A stretch of 64,000 nucleotides of DNA. It comes from JAJEEA01 sp965116765 (GTDB taxonomy: Bacteria; Acidobacteriota; Vicinamibacteria; Vicinamibacterales; UBA8438). Under the pieces are notes generated by a model, which saw only the letters and a program-made list of their open reading frames with translations, searched no databases and had not been told where the DNA came from. The DNA is taken from contig OZ220718.1 of the NCBI GenBank assembly GCA_965116765.1, positions 4,650,001 through 4,714,000 of the forward strand, given 5' to 3'. Both the position numbers and the translations under genes were made by a program. Below, piece by piece: positions 1 through 11,394 of the stretch; the stretch's first letter is position 1, and every line of letters starts with the position of its first letter.

Positions 1-63
1 ATCACCCTCGGCGACGGGTTCCCCGCCGGCCACGGGCTGACCCGCGCCGCCCGCCGGCGGTGA
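1..63 (+). CDS. C-terminal end of a gene entering from the left edge (unidentified)
   Basis: Frame 1 is open from the first base to a TGA at 61-63 and encodes the last 20 residues of something, ending in an arginine-rich tail (AARRR). There is no start codon inside the window, so if this is a gene most of it lies to the left. The piece is too short to assign a family, and the high GC content makes chance open frames common. The 130 bases between this stop and the next gene show no clear promoter or terminator. Confidence 0.25.
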   Translation: MTLGDGFPAGHGLTRAARRR

Positions 64-191
64 CGCCGTCGCCGCCCCGGCACCCTCCGGCCGGCGCCCC
101 CGCCCCGCCTCGACCGCGACGCGCCCCGCGCGGCCACAGCGATGCCGACCCGATCGGGACACCGTCGGCACATGCGCGATATCATTCACAC

Positions 192-542
192 ATGACGTTG
201 ACGGTTCCGGAAGTACTGGGAATCATGGCGCTGGTCCTCGCCACGGCCCGGTTTCTCGCGTCCAGGCTGGACTCCATCAGGGTCGACAACACCGCGGCGC
301 ACGCTGCGATCACCGAGAACGTCAAGGAGAACCAGCGGCAAATCGGGTCGCTCGGGGCCAAGGTCGACGCCATCACCGAGAATGTCAAGGAGAACCAGCG
401 ACAAGTCGCGTCGCTCGGAGCCAAGGTCGACGCCATCGCCGTCGACGTGGCGTACCTGCGCGGCCGGCAGGAGGAAACCGCCGTCGGTGTCGCGTATCTT
501 CGTGGCCGGCAGGAGGAACGCGATCGAACGGCGACCGGTTAG
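192..542 (+). CDS. small membrane-anchored coiled-coil protein
   Basis: I read 116 residues starting at the ATG at 192; an upstream in-frame ATG at 60 would add a Pro/Arg-rich stretch that looks non-coding. Residues 6-25 are hydrophobic (VLGIMALVLATARFLASRL) and could be a single N-terminal membrane helix. The rest is a heptad-like, charged region containing two near-identical 21-residue units (ITENVKENQRQ...GAKVDA), followed by two copies of VAYLRGRQEE. This is the layout of a membrane-tethered coiled coil. No catalytic motif is visible and no function can be assigned. It is isolated, with about 145 bases to the next gene. Confidence 0.6.
   Translation: MTLTVPEVLGIMALVLATARFLASRLDSIRVDNTAAHAAITENVKENQRQIGSLGAKVDAITENVKENQRQVASLGAKVDAIAVDVAYLRGRQEETAVGVAYLRGRQEERDRTATG
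309..434 (+). repeat. 63-bp tandem duplication inside the coiled-coil gene
   Basis: Bases 309-371 and 372-434 are adjacent direct copies differing at only a few mostly synonymous positions. Each encodes one 21-residue unit beginning ITENVKENQRQ. The length is an exact multiple of three and of the heptad, so the duplication lengthens the coiled coil without breaking it. Confidence 0.9.
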
Positions 543-686
543 CGAGCGTGCTTCCACCGAGGCCGGGGACCTGCTCCGTGGCGGGGTTGGTGCGCCGGTG
601 CATCTGGGTTACCATGCACGACTGGATCTGAGCGTACGCTGAGCGTGTTCCGACCCGCGTCTGAACGCGCAGGAAGGTTGACTGCG

Positions 687-3128
687 ATGACGGCCAGAGG
701 CTTGGTGGGTTGGCTCGGTGTCGTGCTCGTGGCCGGCGGGGCCGGTCAGGCGCGAGCACAGGCGCCCGCGGCGGCGCCGCCGGCGCCGGAGGCGACACGG
801 GTCGCGGAAGCCGCTTCCACGCCGCGCGCATTGCTCGACCGTTACTGCGTGGCTTGCCACAACGACCGCACGCTCCAGGCCGGCCTGACCCTGCAGAGCA
901 TCGACACCGATCGCGTCGGCCACGTCGCCGATGAGGTCGAGGCGTGGGAGAAGGTCGTCCGCAAGCTGCGGGGCCGGGCGATGCCGCCGCCGGGCCGGCC
1001 GCGGCCCGAGCCCGAGGCCTACGACGCGGCCGCCCACGTCCTCGAGACCGCCCTCGACGCCGCCGCCGCGGCCGACCCCAACCCGGGCCGCCCGCCCATC
1101 CACCGCCTGAACCGCGTCGAGTACCGCAACGCCATCCGCGACCTGCTCGCCCTGGAGATCGACGAGCGCGAGCTGCTGCCGCCCGACGAGTCGGGCTACG
1201 GGTTCGACAACATCGCCGACGTGCTGGCGATCTCCCCCGTCCTCCTCGACCGCTACATGGTCGCGGCCGAGAAGATCAGCCGGCTCGCCCTCGGCGACGC
1301 GTCGATCCGGCCCGCCGTCGAGACCTACACCGTCCCCTACACGAAGTGGCAGGAAGGCCGCATGAGCGAGGAGCTGCCGTTCGGCTCGCGCGGCGGCCTC
1401 GCGGTGCGCCACCACTTCCCCCTCGACGGCGAGTACGTCATCCGCCTCGAGCTGCAGCGCGCCTACGGCAACCACATCCGCGGGCTGCAGGAGCCGAACG
1501 ACGTCGAGCTGCGCCTCGACCGCGCCCGCATCGGCGAGTTCACGGTCGGCGGCGACGGGGTGCGGGCGCCGTGGAACGCGGTGTCGCGGCCCTCGCTCTA
1601 CGAGCAGACCGCCGACGAGGGGCTGGAGGTGCGGCTGCAGGTGAAGGCGGGCACGCGCCTCGTCAGCGCCGCGTTCCTCGACCGCGCGGCGGTGGCCGAG
1701 GGCGTCCTCGAGCCGGTGCCGGGGGTGTCGAGCCTCGCCTACTCGCGCGACCGCAACGCGGCGATGGCCCTCGACAGCATCGAGATCAGCGGCCCCTACG
1801 GCGGGGCGACGCCCGAGGACACGCCCAGCCGGCGACAGGTCTTCTCGTGCTACCCCGAGACGGCGGCCGAGGAAGCCGCCTGCGCGGCCGAGATCCTGTC
1901 CGGCCTCGCCCGGCGGGCGTTCCGCCGCCCCGTCGACGACGCCGACGTCGGGCCGCTCCTCGCGCTCTACGAGGAGGGCCGGCGCGAGGGCGGCTTCGAG
2001 CAGGGCATCCAGTTCGCGGTGCGGGGCGTCCTCATCGACCCCGAGTTCCTGTTCCGCATCGAGCGCGACCCGGCCGGGGCGGCGCCCGGCAAGGCCCATC
2101 CGGTCAGCGACCTCGAGCTGGCGTCGCGCCTGTCGTTCTTCCTGTGGAGCAGCCTGCCCGACGACGCGCTGATCGACGTCGCCGCGGCCGGCCGGCTGCG
2201 CGAGCCGGGCGTGCTCGAGGCCCAGGTCGCGCGCATGCTCGACGACCCGCGCTCGGACGCGTTCGTCGACAACTTCTTCGGGCAGTGGCTGCTGCTGCGC
2301 AACATGCGGACGGTGGCCCCCGACCCCGACGCGTTCCTCGACTTCGACGAGAACCTGCGCGAGGCGATGGAGCAGGAGACGGCCCTCTTCGTCGAGAGCC
2401 AGGTGCGCGGCGACCGCAGCGTCCTCGACCTCCTGCGGGCCGAGTACACCTACCTGAACGAGCGCCTCGCCCGGCACTACGGCGTGCCCAACGTCTACGG
2501 CAACCACTTCCGTCAGGTGCCGGTCGCCGCCCACGGCCGGGGCGGGGTGCTGGGCCAGGGCAGCGTCCTGACCGCCACCTCGTACCCCAACCGCACCTCG
2601 CCGACCAAGCGCGGGCTGTGGGTGCTCGAGAGCCTGCTGGGGACGCCGCCCCCGCCGCCCCCGCCCGAGGTGCCGGGGCTGCCCGACGCGAACCATCCCG
2701 AGGAGGCCCGCCGGCTCTCGATGCGCGAGCGCATGGAGGTCCACCGCATCAGCCCCGTCTGCGCGAGCTGCCACGTGCTGATGGACCCCCTGGGCTTCTC
2801 GCTCGAGAACTACGACGGCATCGGGGCGTGGCGGACGACCGAGGAGGGCGCCCCCATCGACGTGTCGAGCACCCTGCCCGACGGCTCGCGGTTCGCGGGT
2901 CCGGCCGGGCTGCGCGACATCCTGCTCGGCGCCGAGGAGCGTTTCGTCGAGACCGTGACCGAGAAGCTCCTGACCTATGCCCTGGGCCGGGGGGTCGAGT
3001 ACTTCGACGGGCCCGCCGTCCGCGCCGTCGCGCGCGGGGCGGCGGCCGACGACTACCGCTGGTCGTCGATGATTCTCGGCGTCGTCGAGAGCACTCCGTT
3101 TCAGATGAGGAGATCGCGAGAGCCATGA
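687..3128 (+). CDS. secreted cytochrome-like DUF1587/1595/1592/1588/1585 protein
   Basis: This is an 813-residue exported protein if started at ATG 687, which has AGGAAGG at 671-677 in front of it; an earlier in-frame ATG at 645 has no such site. A signal peptide (residues 1-25, ending ARA) precedes a planctomycete-type cytochrome motif CVACH at about residue 54. The order then follows the known family: DUF1587 (IHRLNRVEYRNAIRDLL, about 138), DUF1595, DUF1592 with LSFFLWSSLPDD, DUF1588 with a second CxxCH (CASCHVLMDPLG), and C-terminal DUF1585 (EKLLTYALGRGVEYFD). It overlaps the downstream DUF1552 gene by 4 bases. These pairs are common in Planctomycetota and Acidobacteriota. A role in periplasmic oxidative breakdown of polymers is often suggested but unproven. 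Confidence 0.93.
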   Translation: MTARGLVGWLGVVLVAGGAGQARAQAPAAAPPAPEATRVAEAASTPRALLDRYCVACHNDRTLQAGLTLQSIDTDRVGHVADEVEAWEKVVRKLRGRAMPPPGRPRPEPEAYDAAAHVLETALDAAAAADPNPGRPPIHRLNRVEYRNAIRDLLALEIDERELLPPDESGYGFDNIADVLAISPVLLDRYMVAAEKISRLALGDASIRPAVETYTVPYTKWQEGRMSEELPFGSRGGLAVRHHFPLDGEYVIRLELQRAYGNHIRGLQEPNDVELRLDRARIGEFTVGGDGVRAPWNAVSRPSLYEQTADEGLEVRLQVKAGTRLVSAAFLDRAAVAEGVLEPVPGVSSLAYSRDRNAAMALDSIEISGPYGGATPEDTPSRRQVFSCYPETAAEEAACAAEILSGLARRAFRRPVDDADVGPLLALYEEGRREGGFEQGIQFAVRGVLIDPEFLFRIERDPAGAAPGKAHPVSDLELASRLSFFLWSSLPDDALIDVAAAGRLREPGVLEAQVARMLDDPRSDAFVDNFFGQWLLLRNMRTVAPDPDAFLDFDENLREAMEQETALFVESQVRGDRSVLDLLRAEYTYLNERLARHYGVPNVYGNHFRQVPVAAHGRGGVLGQGSVLTATSYPNRTSPTKRGLWVLESLLGTPPPPPPPEVPGLPDANHPEEARRLSMRERMEVHRISPVCASCHVLMDPLGFSLENYDGIGAWRTTEEGAPIDVSSTLPDGSRFAGPAGLRDILLGAEERFVETVTEKLLTYALGRGVEYFDGPAVRAVARGAAADDYRWSSMILGVVESTPFQMRRSREP

Positions 3129-4472
3129 TTGTCACCAGGAAGCACCTCCCGCGTCGTACGTTCCTCCGCGGCCTCGGCGTGACCCTGGCGTTGCCGATGC
3201 TCGACGGCATGGTGCCCGCGTTCGGCCTGCGCGCCGGCGCGGCCGAGACGGTGCGCCGCCTCGGCGTCGTGTACGTGCCCAACGGCATGTACATGCAGAA
3301 CTGGACGCCGTCCGGCGCCGGGGCCCTCGACATCACCGAGACCCTGCGGCCGCTCGCCGCGCACCGCGAGCGCATGGTCATGATCAGCGGGCTGTGCAGC
3401 CACGAGGGCATCGCCCGCCCCGGCGAGGGGGCCGGCGACCACGCCCGCGCCGCCGGCGCGTTCCTGACCGGCGTGCACCCGAAGAAGACCGAGGGGCACG
3501 ACATCCGGGCCGGCGTCTCGATGGACCAGATCGCGGCCCGCGTGCTCGGGCAGGAGACCCAGCTCGCGTCGCTCGAGCTGTCGCTCGAGTCGGCGGAGCG
3601 GGCGGGGTCGTGCGACCCCGGCTACAGCTGCGCCTACGCCAACACCCTGTGCTGGAGCAGCCCCACGACGCCCCTGCCGATGGCCAGCGACCCCCGCGCC
3701 GTCTTCGAGCGGCTCTTCGGCACCGGCGGCACCACCGACCCCGCGGCGTGGCTCGCCGCCCGCCGGCACGACCGCAGCCTGCTCGACATGGTGACGGCCA
3801 AGGTGGCGCGGCTCCGCAAGGAGCTCGGCCCCCGCGACCAGGTGAAGCTGGACGAGTACCTCGGCGCGGTGCGCGACGTCGAGCGGCGCATCCAGATGGC
3901 CGAGCAGCAGTCGACGCGCGAGCTGCCCGCGATGGATCAGCCGGCCGGCGTGCCCGACCGCTTCGTGGACCACGCCAAGCTGATGTTCGACCTGCAGGTG
4001 CTCGCGTGGCAGGCCGACCTGACCCGGATCACCACGTTCATGCTGGGGCACGAGACGAGCAACCGCGCCTACCCCGAGATCGGGGTGCCCGACGCCCACC
4101 ACGCGCTGTCGCACCACGGCGGCGACCGGGTGCTCATCGAGCGGCTGAAGAAGGTCGACCACCACCTGACCGAGATGTTCGCCTACTACATCGACCGGCT
4201 CGCGTCGGTCGAGGACGGGGACGGCACCCTGCTCGACTCCGCGATGGTGATGTACGGCAGCGGCTTGAGCGACGGCAACCGCCACAACCACCACGACCTG
4301 CCGACCCTGCTCGTGGGCGGCGCCGGCGGCCGCCTCGGCGGCGGGCGCCACGTGCGGGTGGCCGAGGACACGCCCAACACCAACCTGTTCCTGGCCATGC
4401 TCGACAAGCTGGGGCGTGCCCATCGACAAGATGGGCGACAGCACCGGCCGGGTGAACGCGCTGTCGGTGTGA
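3125..4472 (+). CDS. Tat-exported DUF1552 protein, frameshifted near its 3' end
   Basis: ATG 3125 overlaps the stop of the DUF1592 gene (ATGA arrangement). The N terminus has a twin-arginine signal (PRRTFLRGLGVTLALPML), and the body is a typical DUF1552 protein (VYVPNGMYMQNWTP, LGHETSNRAYPEIG, HHDLPTLLVGG). The reading frame is lost at the G run 4411-4414. Removing one G restores the expected ending DKLGVPIDKMGDSTG and a stop at 4470-4472, giving 448 residues. As written, the frame instead runs on into Arg-rich nonsense to 4585. The corrected version is very likely the true protein. DUF1552 proteins are predicted to be periplasmic partners of DUF1592 cytochromes; the reaction is not established. 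Confidence 0.9.
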
Positions 4473-4725
4473 CGGTCGGCGCCGGGCGGTGGAACGGCGC
4501 CGGTTCGCGGGAGTTCGGCAGGGTTGCCTCGGGGCGGCGGCCGCACGTGCGGCGCAGTTCGCCGGGACGGCGTCGGTCACGTTGACCGTACGGGCGCCCA
4601 GGCGGATCGGTCGAGCGAGGCGCCTGCGGAGCGCGGTCGGGGCACGTGCCCCCGCACCGCAGGTGGATCCCTCAAGCGGGCACACTGGACTGGTCGTTGG
4701 CGGCAGGTCAGAGGGAGTGACGGGA

Positions 4726-6225
4726 ATGCAGGGACGAACCGTAGCCGGAGCCTCTCGCGGATGCGGGCGACGGTCCCACGAGTGGGCGTTGGCCGCCGTC
4801 ATGGCGGTGGCGCTCGCGGCCCTACCGGTCGCCCCGGCCGCGGCCGAGGACGCGCCGCTCGCCGACGCCGCGGAGCGCCAGGATCGGGGCGCGGTGCGAG
4901 CGCTGCTGGCGGAGTCGGCGGCCGTCGATGCCCGGCAGCCCGACGGGGCGACCGCCCTCCACTGGGCCGCGCACTGGAACGACGTCGAGACCGCGCGATT
5001 GCTCGTCGCGGGCGGGGCCGATGTGAACGCGGCGAACGACCTCGGCGTGACCCCCCTCGCCCTGGCCGCCCTCAACGCCGGCGCGGAGCTGGCGGACGTC
5101 CTGCTGCGCGCCGGCGCCGACCCCGGCGCGACGCGTCCCGGGGGCGAGACGGTCCTGATGACCGCCGCCCGCACCGGCAACCCCGACCTCGTGCGGCTGC
5201 TGGTAGCGGCTGGCGCCGACGTCCGCGGGACCGCGCACTTCCGGGCTCAGACCCCGCTGATGTGGGCGGCGTCGGAAGGGCATGCGAGCGTTGCGCGCCT
5301 CTTGATCGAGGCCGGCGCCGACGTGCACGCGCGGTCCGTGCACGGGACCACCGCCCTGCTGCTCGCGGCCCGCAACGGCGACGTCGAGACCGCGCGGGCG
5401 CTCCTGGACGGCGGCGCCGACGTCGACGCGGGCGAGCCGTATCTGGCCTTCGACGCCCGCGTCGACGTCGAGGAATCGCAGACCTCGGGCCGGACCCCGC
5501 TGCTCGTGGCGAGCGCCAGCCTGGTGGCGATCAGCGGCTGGGAGTACGAGCTCGACGTCGCGCCGAGCACCCACGAGGCCCTCGCCCTGTTCCTCCTCGA
5601 GCGCGGCGCCGATCCCAACGTGCCCGACAGCATCGGCCGGACCGCCCTGCACGCGGCCGTCGAGACCGGCAAGGCCGACCTCGTGAAGGCGCTCCTCGAC
5701 CACGGCGCCGACCCCAACGCCCGGCTCACCCGGGCCCCGTTCGTCTTCAAGGGCGACTTCATCTCGTACGGCCGCTACGTGGGGGCGACCCCCCTCTGGC
5801 TGGCCGCGGCGGCGCGCGTGCCCGACCCCGAGATTCTGCAGGCGCTGGCCGCGGCCGGCGGCGACCCCGGCACGCCCGCGAACGACGGCACCACCCCCCT
5901 GATGGCCGCGGTCGGCGTGGTGCTGAACGAGGCGCGGCAGCCCACTCTGGACCAGTCACTCGAGCTCGTGACCCTGCTCGTCGACATGGACATCGACCTG
6001 AACGCGGTCGACCGGCGCGGCCGCACCGCCATGCACGGCGCGGCCCGCCTCGCCAAGAACGCCATCGTCGAGGTGCTCGCCGAGAACGGCGCGCGCGTGG
6101 ACATCGCCGACGGCCGCGGCCTCACCCCGCTCGACGTCGGCACCGTGTCCCGTCCGCTGCACCCCGACACCGAGCGCCTGCTCCGCCGCCTCGGCGCCAC
6201 GAGCATCAACGACGGCTCCCGGTAG
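4726..6225 (+). CDS. exported ankyrin-repeat protein
   Basis: The protein has 499 residues from ATG 4726, which follows a GGGAG site at 4712-4716. Residues 15-41 form a signal peptide (ALAAVMAVALAALPVAPAAA). From about residue 45 to the end it is built of roughly ten ankyrin repeats with the standard pattern (GATALHWAAHWNDVETARLL, GRTALHAAVETGKADLVKALL, GRTAMHGAARLAKNAIVEVL). A longer insertion separates repeats around residues 235-275. Such periplasmic ankyrin proteins mediate protein-protein contacts; no partner can be named. It stands alone, about 250 bases after the DUF1552 gene. Confidence 0.92.
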   Translation: MQGRTVAGASRGCGRRSHEWALAAVMAVALAALPVAPAAAEDAPLADAAERQDRGAVRALLAESAAVDARQPDGATALHWAAHWNDVETARLLVAGGADVNAANDLGVTPLALAALNAGAELADVLLRAGADPGATRPGGETVLMTAARTGNPDLVRLLVAAGADVRGTAHFRAQTPLMWAASEGHASVARLLIEAGADVHARSVHGTTALLLAARNGDVETARALLDGGADVDAGEPYLAFDARVDVEESQTSGRTPLLVASASLVAISGWEYELDVAPSTHEALALFLLERGADPNVPDSIGRTALHAAVETGKADLVKALLDHGADPNARLTRAPFVFKGDFISYGRYVGATPLWLAAAARVPDPEILQALAAAGGDPGTPANDGTTPLMAAVGVVLNEARQPTLDQSLELVTLLVDMDIDLNAVDRRGRTAMHGAARLAKNAIVEVLAENGARVDIADGRGLTPLDVGTVSRPLHPDTERLLRRLGATSINDGSR

Positions 6226-6454
6226 GCGTCCGCGCTGCGAAGGGTGCCGCTTCCCGCGGCCGGCGCCGCCGCCAGCGGGACGCGGTCGGCGACGACCGGA
6301 GCCGCAGATGGCTCTCCAGGTCAGTCCGGGTCAGGGATCCGTCTCTCGGAACCGTGCCCCGGCTGGAGGACGCCGACTCGTGGCAGGGTCCGTCGGAGCG
6401 GTCGGTGGGAGCCGCAAGGCGATTGACGGGCCGGGACCGCGTTGGAGTTCAGGA

Positions 6455-7294
6455 ATGGAAGCGACCCGATTCCAGCTCCGGCACTTCGGGGCCGCGCTAC
6501 TTGCCGTCCAGCTTGGCGCGTGCGCCGGTGCTCCCGCCGATGACCCGTCGCCGCCTCCCGGGCCGGAAGCCGTCGCGGGATGGCGGATGGTCGACCTGAG
6601 CCACGCCTACGGCGGCGACACCCTCTACTGGCCCACCGACACGACCGGATTCCACCTGGAGACGCTGGCCGAGGGCCCGACGCCCGGCGGCTACTTCTAC
6701 GCGGCGCGCGAGTTCGCGACGGCCGAGCACGGCGGCACCCACCTCGACGCGCCGTCCCACTTCGCCGAAGGCGGCGACGACGCGGCGGCCGTCCCGCTGG
6801 AGCGCCTCATCCTCCCCGGCATCGTCATCGACGTCACCGAGGCGGCGGCCGCCGACCCCGACTACCAGCTCGCGGCCGAGGACGTTCTCGCGTGGGAGGC
6901 CGAGCACGGCCCGGTGCCGGCCGGGGCGGCCGTGCTGATCAGCACCGGCTGGGCCGCCCGCTGGCCCGACGCCCTCGCCTACCTCGGCGACGACACCCCG
7001 GGCGAGACGGCCAACCTGCACTTCCCGGGCATCGGCGCCGACGCGACCCGGCTGCTGGTGGAGGACCGCGGGGCCGGGCTGCTGGGCATCGACACCGCCA
7101 GCATCGACCACGGTCCCTCGACCGACTTCATTGCCCACCAGATCGGCGCGGCGGCCGGCGTCCCCAACCTGGAGAACCTCGCCGATCTCTCCGGCCTGCC
7201 TCCCACCGGGTTCCTGCTCGCGGCCCTGCCGATGAAGATCGAGAACGGCACCGGTGCTCCCGTCCGTGCCGTGGCGCTGGTCCCGCCCCGGTGA
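6455..7294 (+). CDS. cyclase-family (kynurenine formamidase-like) lipoprotein
   Basis: The 279-residue product belongs to the PF04199 cyclase family of metal-dependent amidohydrolases. The diagnostic metal-site motif HGGTHLDAPSHF is at about residues 92-103. Other family landmarks are VDLSHAYGGDTLYWP (46-60), a GWAARW segment and the late GIDTASIDHGPSTDF motif. The N terminus is short and hydrophobic and ends in LGAC with Cys23, suggesting a lipoprotein. ATG 6455 has AGGA just upstream and gives this signal peptide; the longer in-frame start at 6308 does not. The substrate cannot be deduced. No tryptophan catabolism genes are near, so kynurenine formamidase activity should not be assumed. Confidence 0.88.
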   Translation: MEATRFQLRHFGAALLAVQLGACAGAPADDPSPPPGPEAVAGWRMVDLSHAYGGDTLYWPTDTTGFHLETLAEGPTPGGYFYAAREFATAEHGGTHLDAPSHFAEGGDDAAAVPLERLILPGIVIDVTEAAAADPDYQLAAEDVLAWEAEHGPVPAGAAVLISTGWAARWPDALAYLGDDTPGETANLHFPGIGADATRLLVEDRGAGLLGIDTASIDHGPSTDFIAHQIGAAAGVPNLENLADLSGLPPTGFLLAALPMKIENGTGAPVRAVALVPPR

Positions 7295-7338
7295 TGCGCC
7301 GGCGGAGCGCCGGCGCCTGTTCGGCCCGCGCGCCGCCG

Positions 7339-7512
7339 TCAATCAGGTAGACGAACACGTTGGTGTCCCGGAACACGCGGCTCAGGCCAGCCCTCGCGGA
7401 GCCGCGAGACGTAGGCGTCGGCCTCTTCGTCCGCCCAGAGCTCGCGGCCGACGCCACGCAACGCCAGGATGGGGTCGGCCGGCGCCCGTTGGGTATCAAT
7501 GACGTGCTCCAT
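7339..7512 (-). pseudogene. remnant of a toxin-antitoxin pair (antitoxin plus first residues of a PIN toxin)
   Basis: A 57-codon reading frame starts at 7512 (MEHVIDTQRAPADPILALRG) and looks like a short antitoxin of a VapBC-type pair, including ELWADEEADAYVSRLREGW. In the frame overlapping its end, a PIN-domain start is readable (VFRDTNVFVYLIDGG), containing the first conserved Asp. After about 15 residues the PIN homology stops and the frame runs antisense into the cyclase gene. The toxin has therefore lost nearly all of its catalytic domain. The antitoxin may still be translated, but without a toxin it has no evident role. Confidence 0.5.
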
Positions 7513-7544
7513 GGTGGGTGCCCTGCGTCAGCGGACCGATCGTC

Positions 7545-8111
7545 CTATTCGAAGATGTCGTCCACTGGCAGCCTGAACCCGGGGAGCACGTCCCCGCCGG
7601 TGAGCACCGCACCGGGCGCGAGCGTCTCGGGCTCGCCGCGGTCCTGATGGACCTGCACCGTACGTGAGGCCGGGTCGATCACCCAGACCTGAAGGACACC
7701 GGCCGCGAAGTACTCGCGGAGCTTGCGCCGCACCTGGTCCGGCCTATCCGTCGGGGAAAGGACCTCGACCGTCAGCTCTGGGGCCACGTCGAGAAAGCCC
7801 TCTTGCCGCTCTCGGCGCGCGTTCCGATCGTGGGACAGGAACAGGACATCCGCCGCCCGCACGGTATCCGGATTCCGGGCGGTGAAAATGCCCACCTCGC
7901 CGGCCATGACGATGCCCAGATTCTGCGTACGGACGAAGTGCTTGAGGGCCGCGGCCACGTTCGCCTCGATGCGCCCGTGGGTGGGGTTGGTCGGCGTCAT
8001 GGGCACGACGCGGCCGGCGACGAGCTCGCACGGGTTCACCCCCGGCATGCGCAGCAGCTCGTCGCCTGTCAGCAGCCGGGTCGATTCACGGGTAGAGGTT
8101 GCAGGTTCCAT
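7545..8111 (-). CDS. Uma2-family putative nuclease
   Basis: The 188-residue protein matches the Uma2 (DUF820) family, predicted PD-(D/E)xK nuclease-fold proteins of unknown role that multiply in some genomes. Typical features are the N-terminal TGDELLRMP, then GRVVPM, the acidic pair around VRAADVLFLS and PELTVEVLSP, and the YFAAGVLQVWVIDPASRTVQV segment. It differs clearly from the two Uma2 genes at 55.5-56.8 kb, so it is a separate lineage. It lies just upstream (relative to transcription) of the broken antitoxin remnant, and shares the strand with the DUF4160/DUF2442 pair. Confidence 0.85.
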   Translation of the reverse strand: MEPATSTRESTRLLTGDELLRMPGVNPCELVAGRVVPMTPTNPTHGRIEANVAAALKHFVRTQNLGIVMAGEVGIFTARNPDTVRAADVLFLSHDRNARRERQEGFLDVAPELTVEVLSPTDRPDQVRRKLREYFAAGVLQVWVIDPASRTVQVHQDRGEPETLAPGAVLTGGDVLPGFRLPVDDIFE

Positions 8112-8139
8112 ACCAGAATCTCAGGCTCCCGTACGGCGC

Positions 8140-8433
8140 TCAGATGCGCCCCGCGAGCCACCGCCGGAACGATGTCGGGCTCTCCGTGGACCGGCGCCCC
8201 GCCAACAGGCCCTCGATGCTGATGTCTTCATCGAGGTCCCCCCAGTGAATGCCTTGGCCGCCACCGGTCAGCCGCCAGTTGTCGCGCTCTTGCCGTGTGG
8301 CGTGCTCAAGACGGGGGTACCATTCAAGCGGTGCCGAGATCCGCCGGCCGTCGCCGAGCTCGACCGTCAGTGCATGGTCGGTGAAGACGACTCGTGCGGC
8401 CGCGGTAGCTGCGTCAACCGGAGAAGTAGTCAT
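8140..8433 (-). CDS. DUF2442 protein
   Basis: The 97-residue protein has the DUF2442 signature: a core strand pair (VVFTDHALTVELGDGRRISAPLEWYPRLEHAT) followed by the terminal GGGQGIHWGDLDEDISIEGLLAG. It starts inside the last 20 bases of the DUF4160 gene, the usual arrangement for this pair. DUF4160-DUF2442 pairs behave like small two-gene modules and have been proposed to be toxin-antitoxin-like, but the biochemical role is unknown. Confidence 0.9.
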   Translation of the reverse strand: MTTSPVDAATAAARVVFTDHALTVELGDGRRISAPLEWYPRLEHATRQERDNWRLTGGGQGIHWGDLDEDISIEGLLAGRRSTESPTSFRRWLAGRI

Positions 8434-8653
8434 CCCATGCCTCGGCGAACATCGTGCGCCTCGATTCTATCAGCGTGCGAATTCGCCCAAGTTCTCGCTG
8501 ACTGAACGCGCCTCCGCTCGCCAACCTCACCGGGTGGAGCCAGAACTTGGCGACGGCATCGTCTCGTTCGACATGAACGTGCGGCGGCTCACGTCCATCG
8601 CTCGAGTAGAAGAAGTACCGATAGGGGCCGTCGCGAAGAATGGTCGGCATCAC
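8414..8653 (-). CDS. DUF4160 protein
   Basis: The 79-residue protein carries the DUF4160 hallmark TILRDGPYRYFFYSSDGREPPHVHVER, with the paired HVHV, and ends with the LGRIRTLIESRR helix. The first two codons are both ATG, so the start is uncertain by one residue. It is the first gene of an overlapping pair with DUF2442. The PHVHV motif resembles a metal or RNA contact site, but no activity is established. Confidence 0.9.
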   Translation of the reverse strand: MMPTILRDGPYRYFFYSSDGREPPHVHVERDDAVAKFWLHPVRLASGGAFSQRELGRIRTLIESRRTMFAEAWDDYFSG

Positions 8654-8711
8654 ACTCGCGGAATCGCGACTGCAATCCTGTTGCCATGTCCACCTCCCTT
8701 GAACCGTGTCG

Positions 8712-11114
<2,403 letters not shown>

Positions 11115-11124
11115 GGGCGGTTCC

Positions 11125-11394
11125 ATCAAGTACCCGTCAAGTAGACGAGCCTTGCTGCAAGTTGTTGATGAGAAATAATTTGCGTTCCGGCGGGCTGCTT
11201 GGCGCGCCACGTCGTCGGTACTCCGATCAAGTACCCGTCAAGTAGACCGTGCCCGTGTAAATCATTGACGAGAAACTGGTTGCGGTTCAGGCGGCCGCCT
11301 GGACCGGCGGGTCGTCGGGTTTCGATCAAGTACCCGTCAAGTACAGACCCCCCGGTGGCCGTGCCCGCCCAAATCATCAAGTACCCGTCAAGTA
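11125..11394 (-). repeat. array of four ATCAAGTACCCGTCAAGTA elements within degenerate ~100-bp repeats
   Basis: The 19-base element ATCAAGTACCCGTCAAGTA occurs without mismatch at 11125-11143, 11226-11244, 11325-11343 and 11376-11394. A partial copy (GTCAAGTACCGG) lies at 11475-11486. Each element holds two direct heptamers (TACTTGA on the minus strand) spaced 11 bases apart, one helical turn, as in direct-repeat operators. The DNA between elements is also related: a TGTAAATCA(T/C)TG segment followed by GTTGC-GTTC and a GC-rich stretch recurs. The array is directly upstream of the molybdopterin hydroxylase start, and the first copy ends at its possible ATG at 11126. Together with the non-coding bases to 11587 it fills the gap between genes. 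A multi-site regulatory region is the simplest reading. Confidence 0.75.

Noticed and set aside
609..2774. A 721-codon open frame on the minus strand opposite the DUF1592 gene, and similar long antisense frames opposite the TonB receptor, actB and the PQQ genes.
   Set aside because: They are rich in Arg/Ala/Gly/Pro or repeated VxVxGH patterns without family motifs, and lie exactly opposite strongly supported genes. This is typical of shadow frames in high-GC DNA.
6308..6454. Longer N terminus for the cyclase-family protein.
   Set aside because: It would place Gly/Arg-rich residues before a clear lipoprotein signal that begins at 6455 with a nearby AGGA.
11125..11394. A CRISPR-like array (four identical 19-base repeats).
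   Set aside because: The intervals are unequal (about 82, 80 and 32 bases) and related to one another, the repeat is too short, and there are no cas genes.
11125..11394. Each TTGACG in the repeat element as a -35 promoter box.
   Set aside because: No -10-like hexamer occurs at 16-18 bases downstream in any of the four copies.
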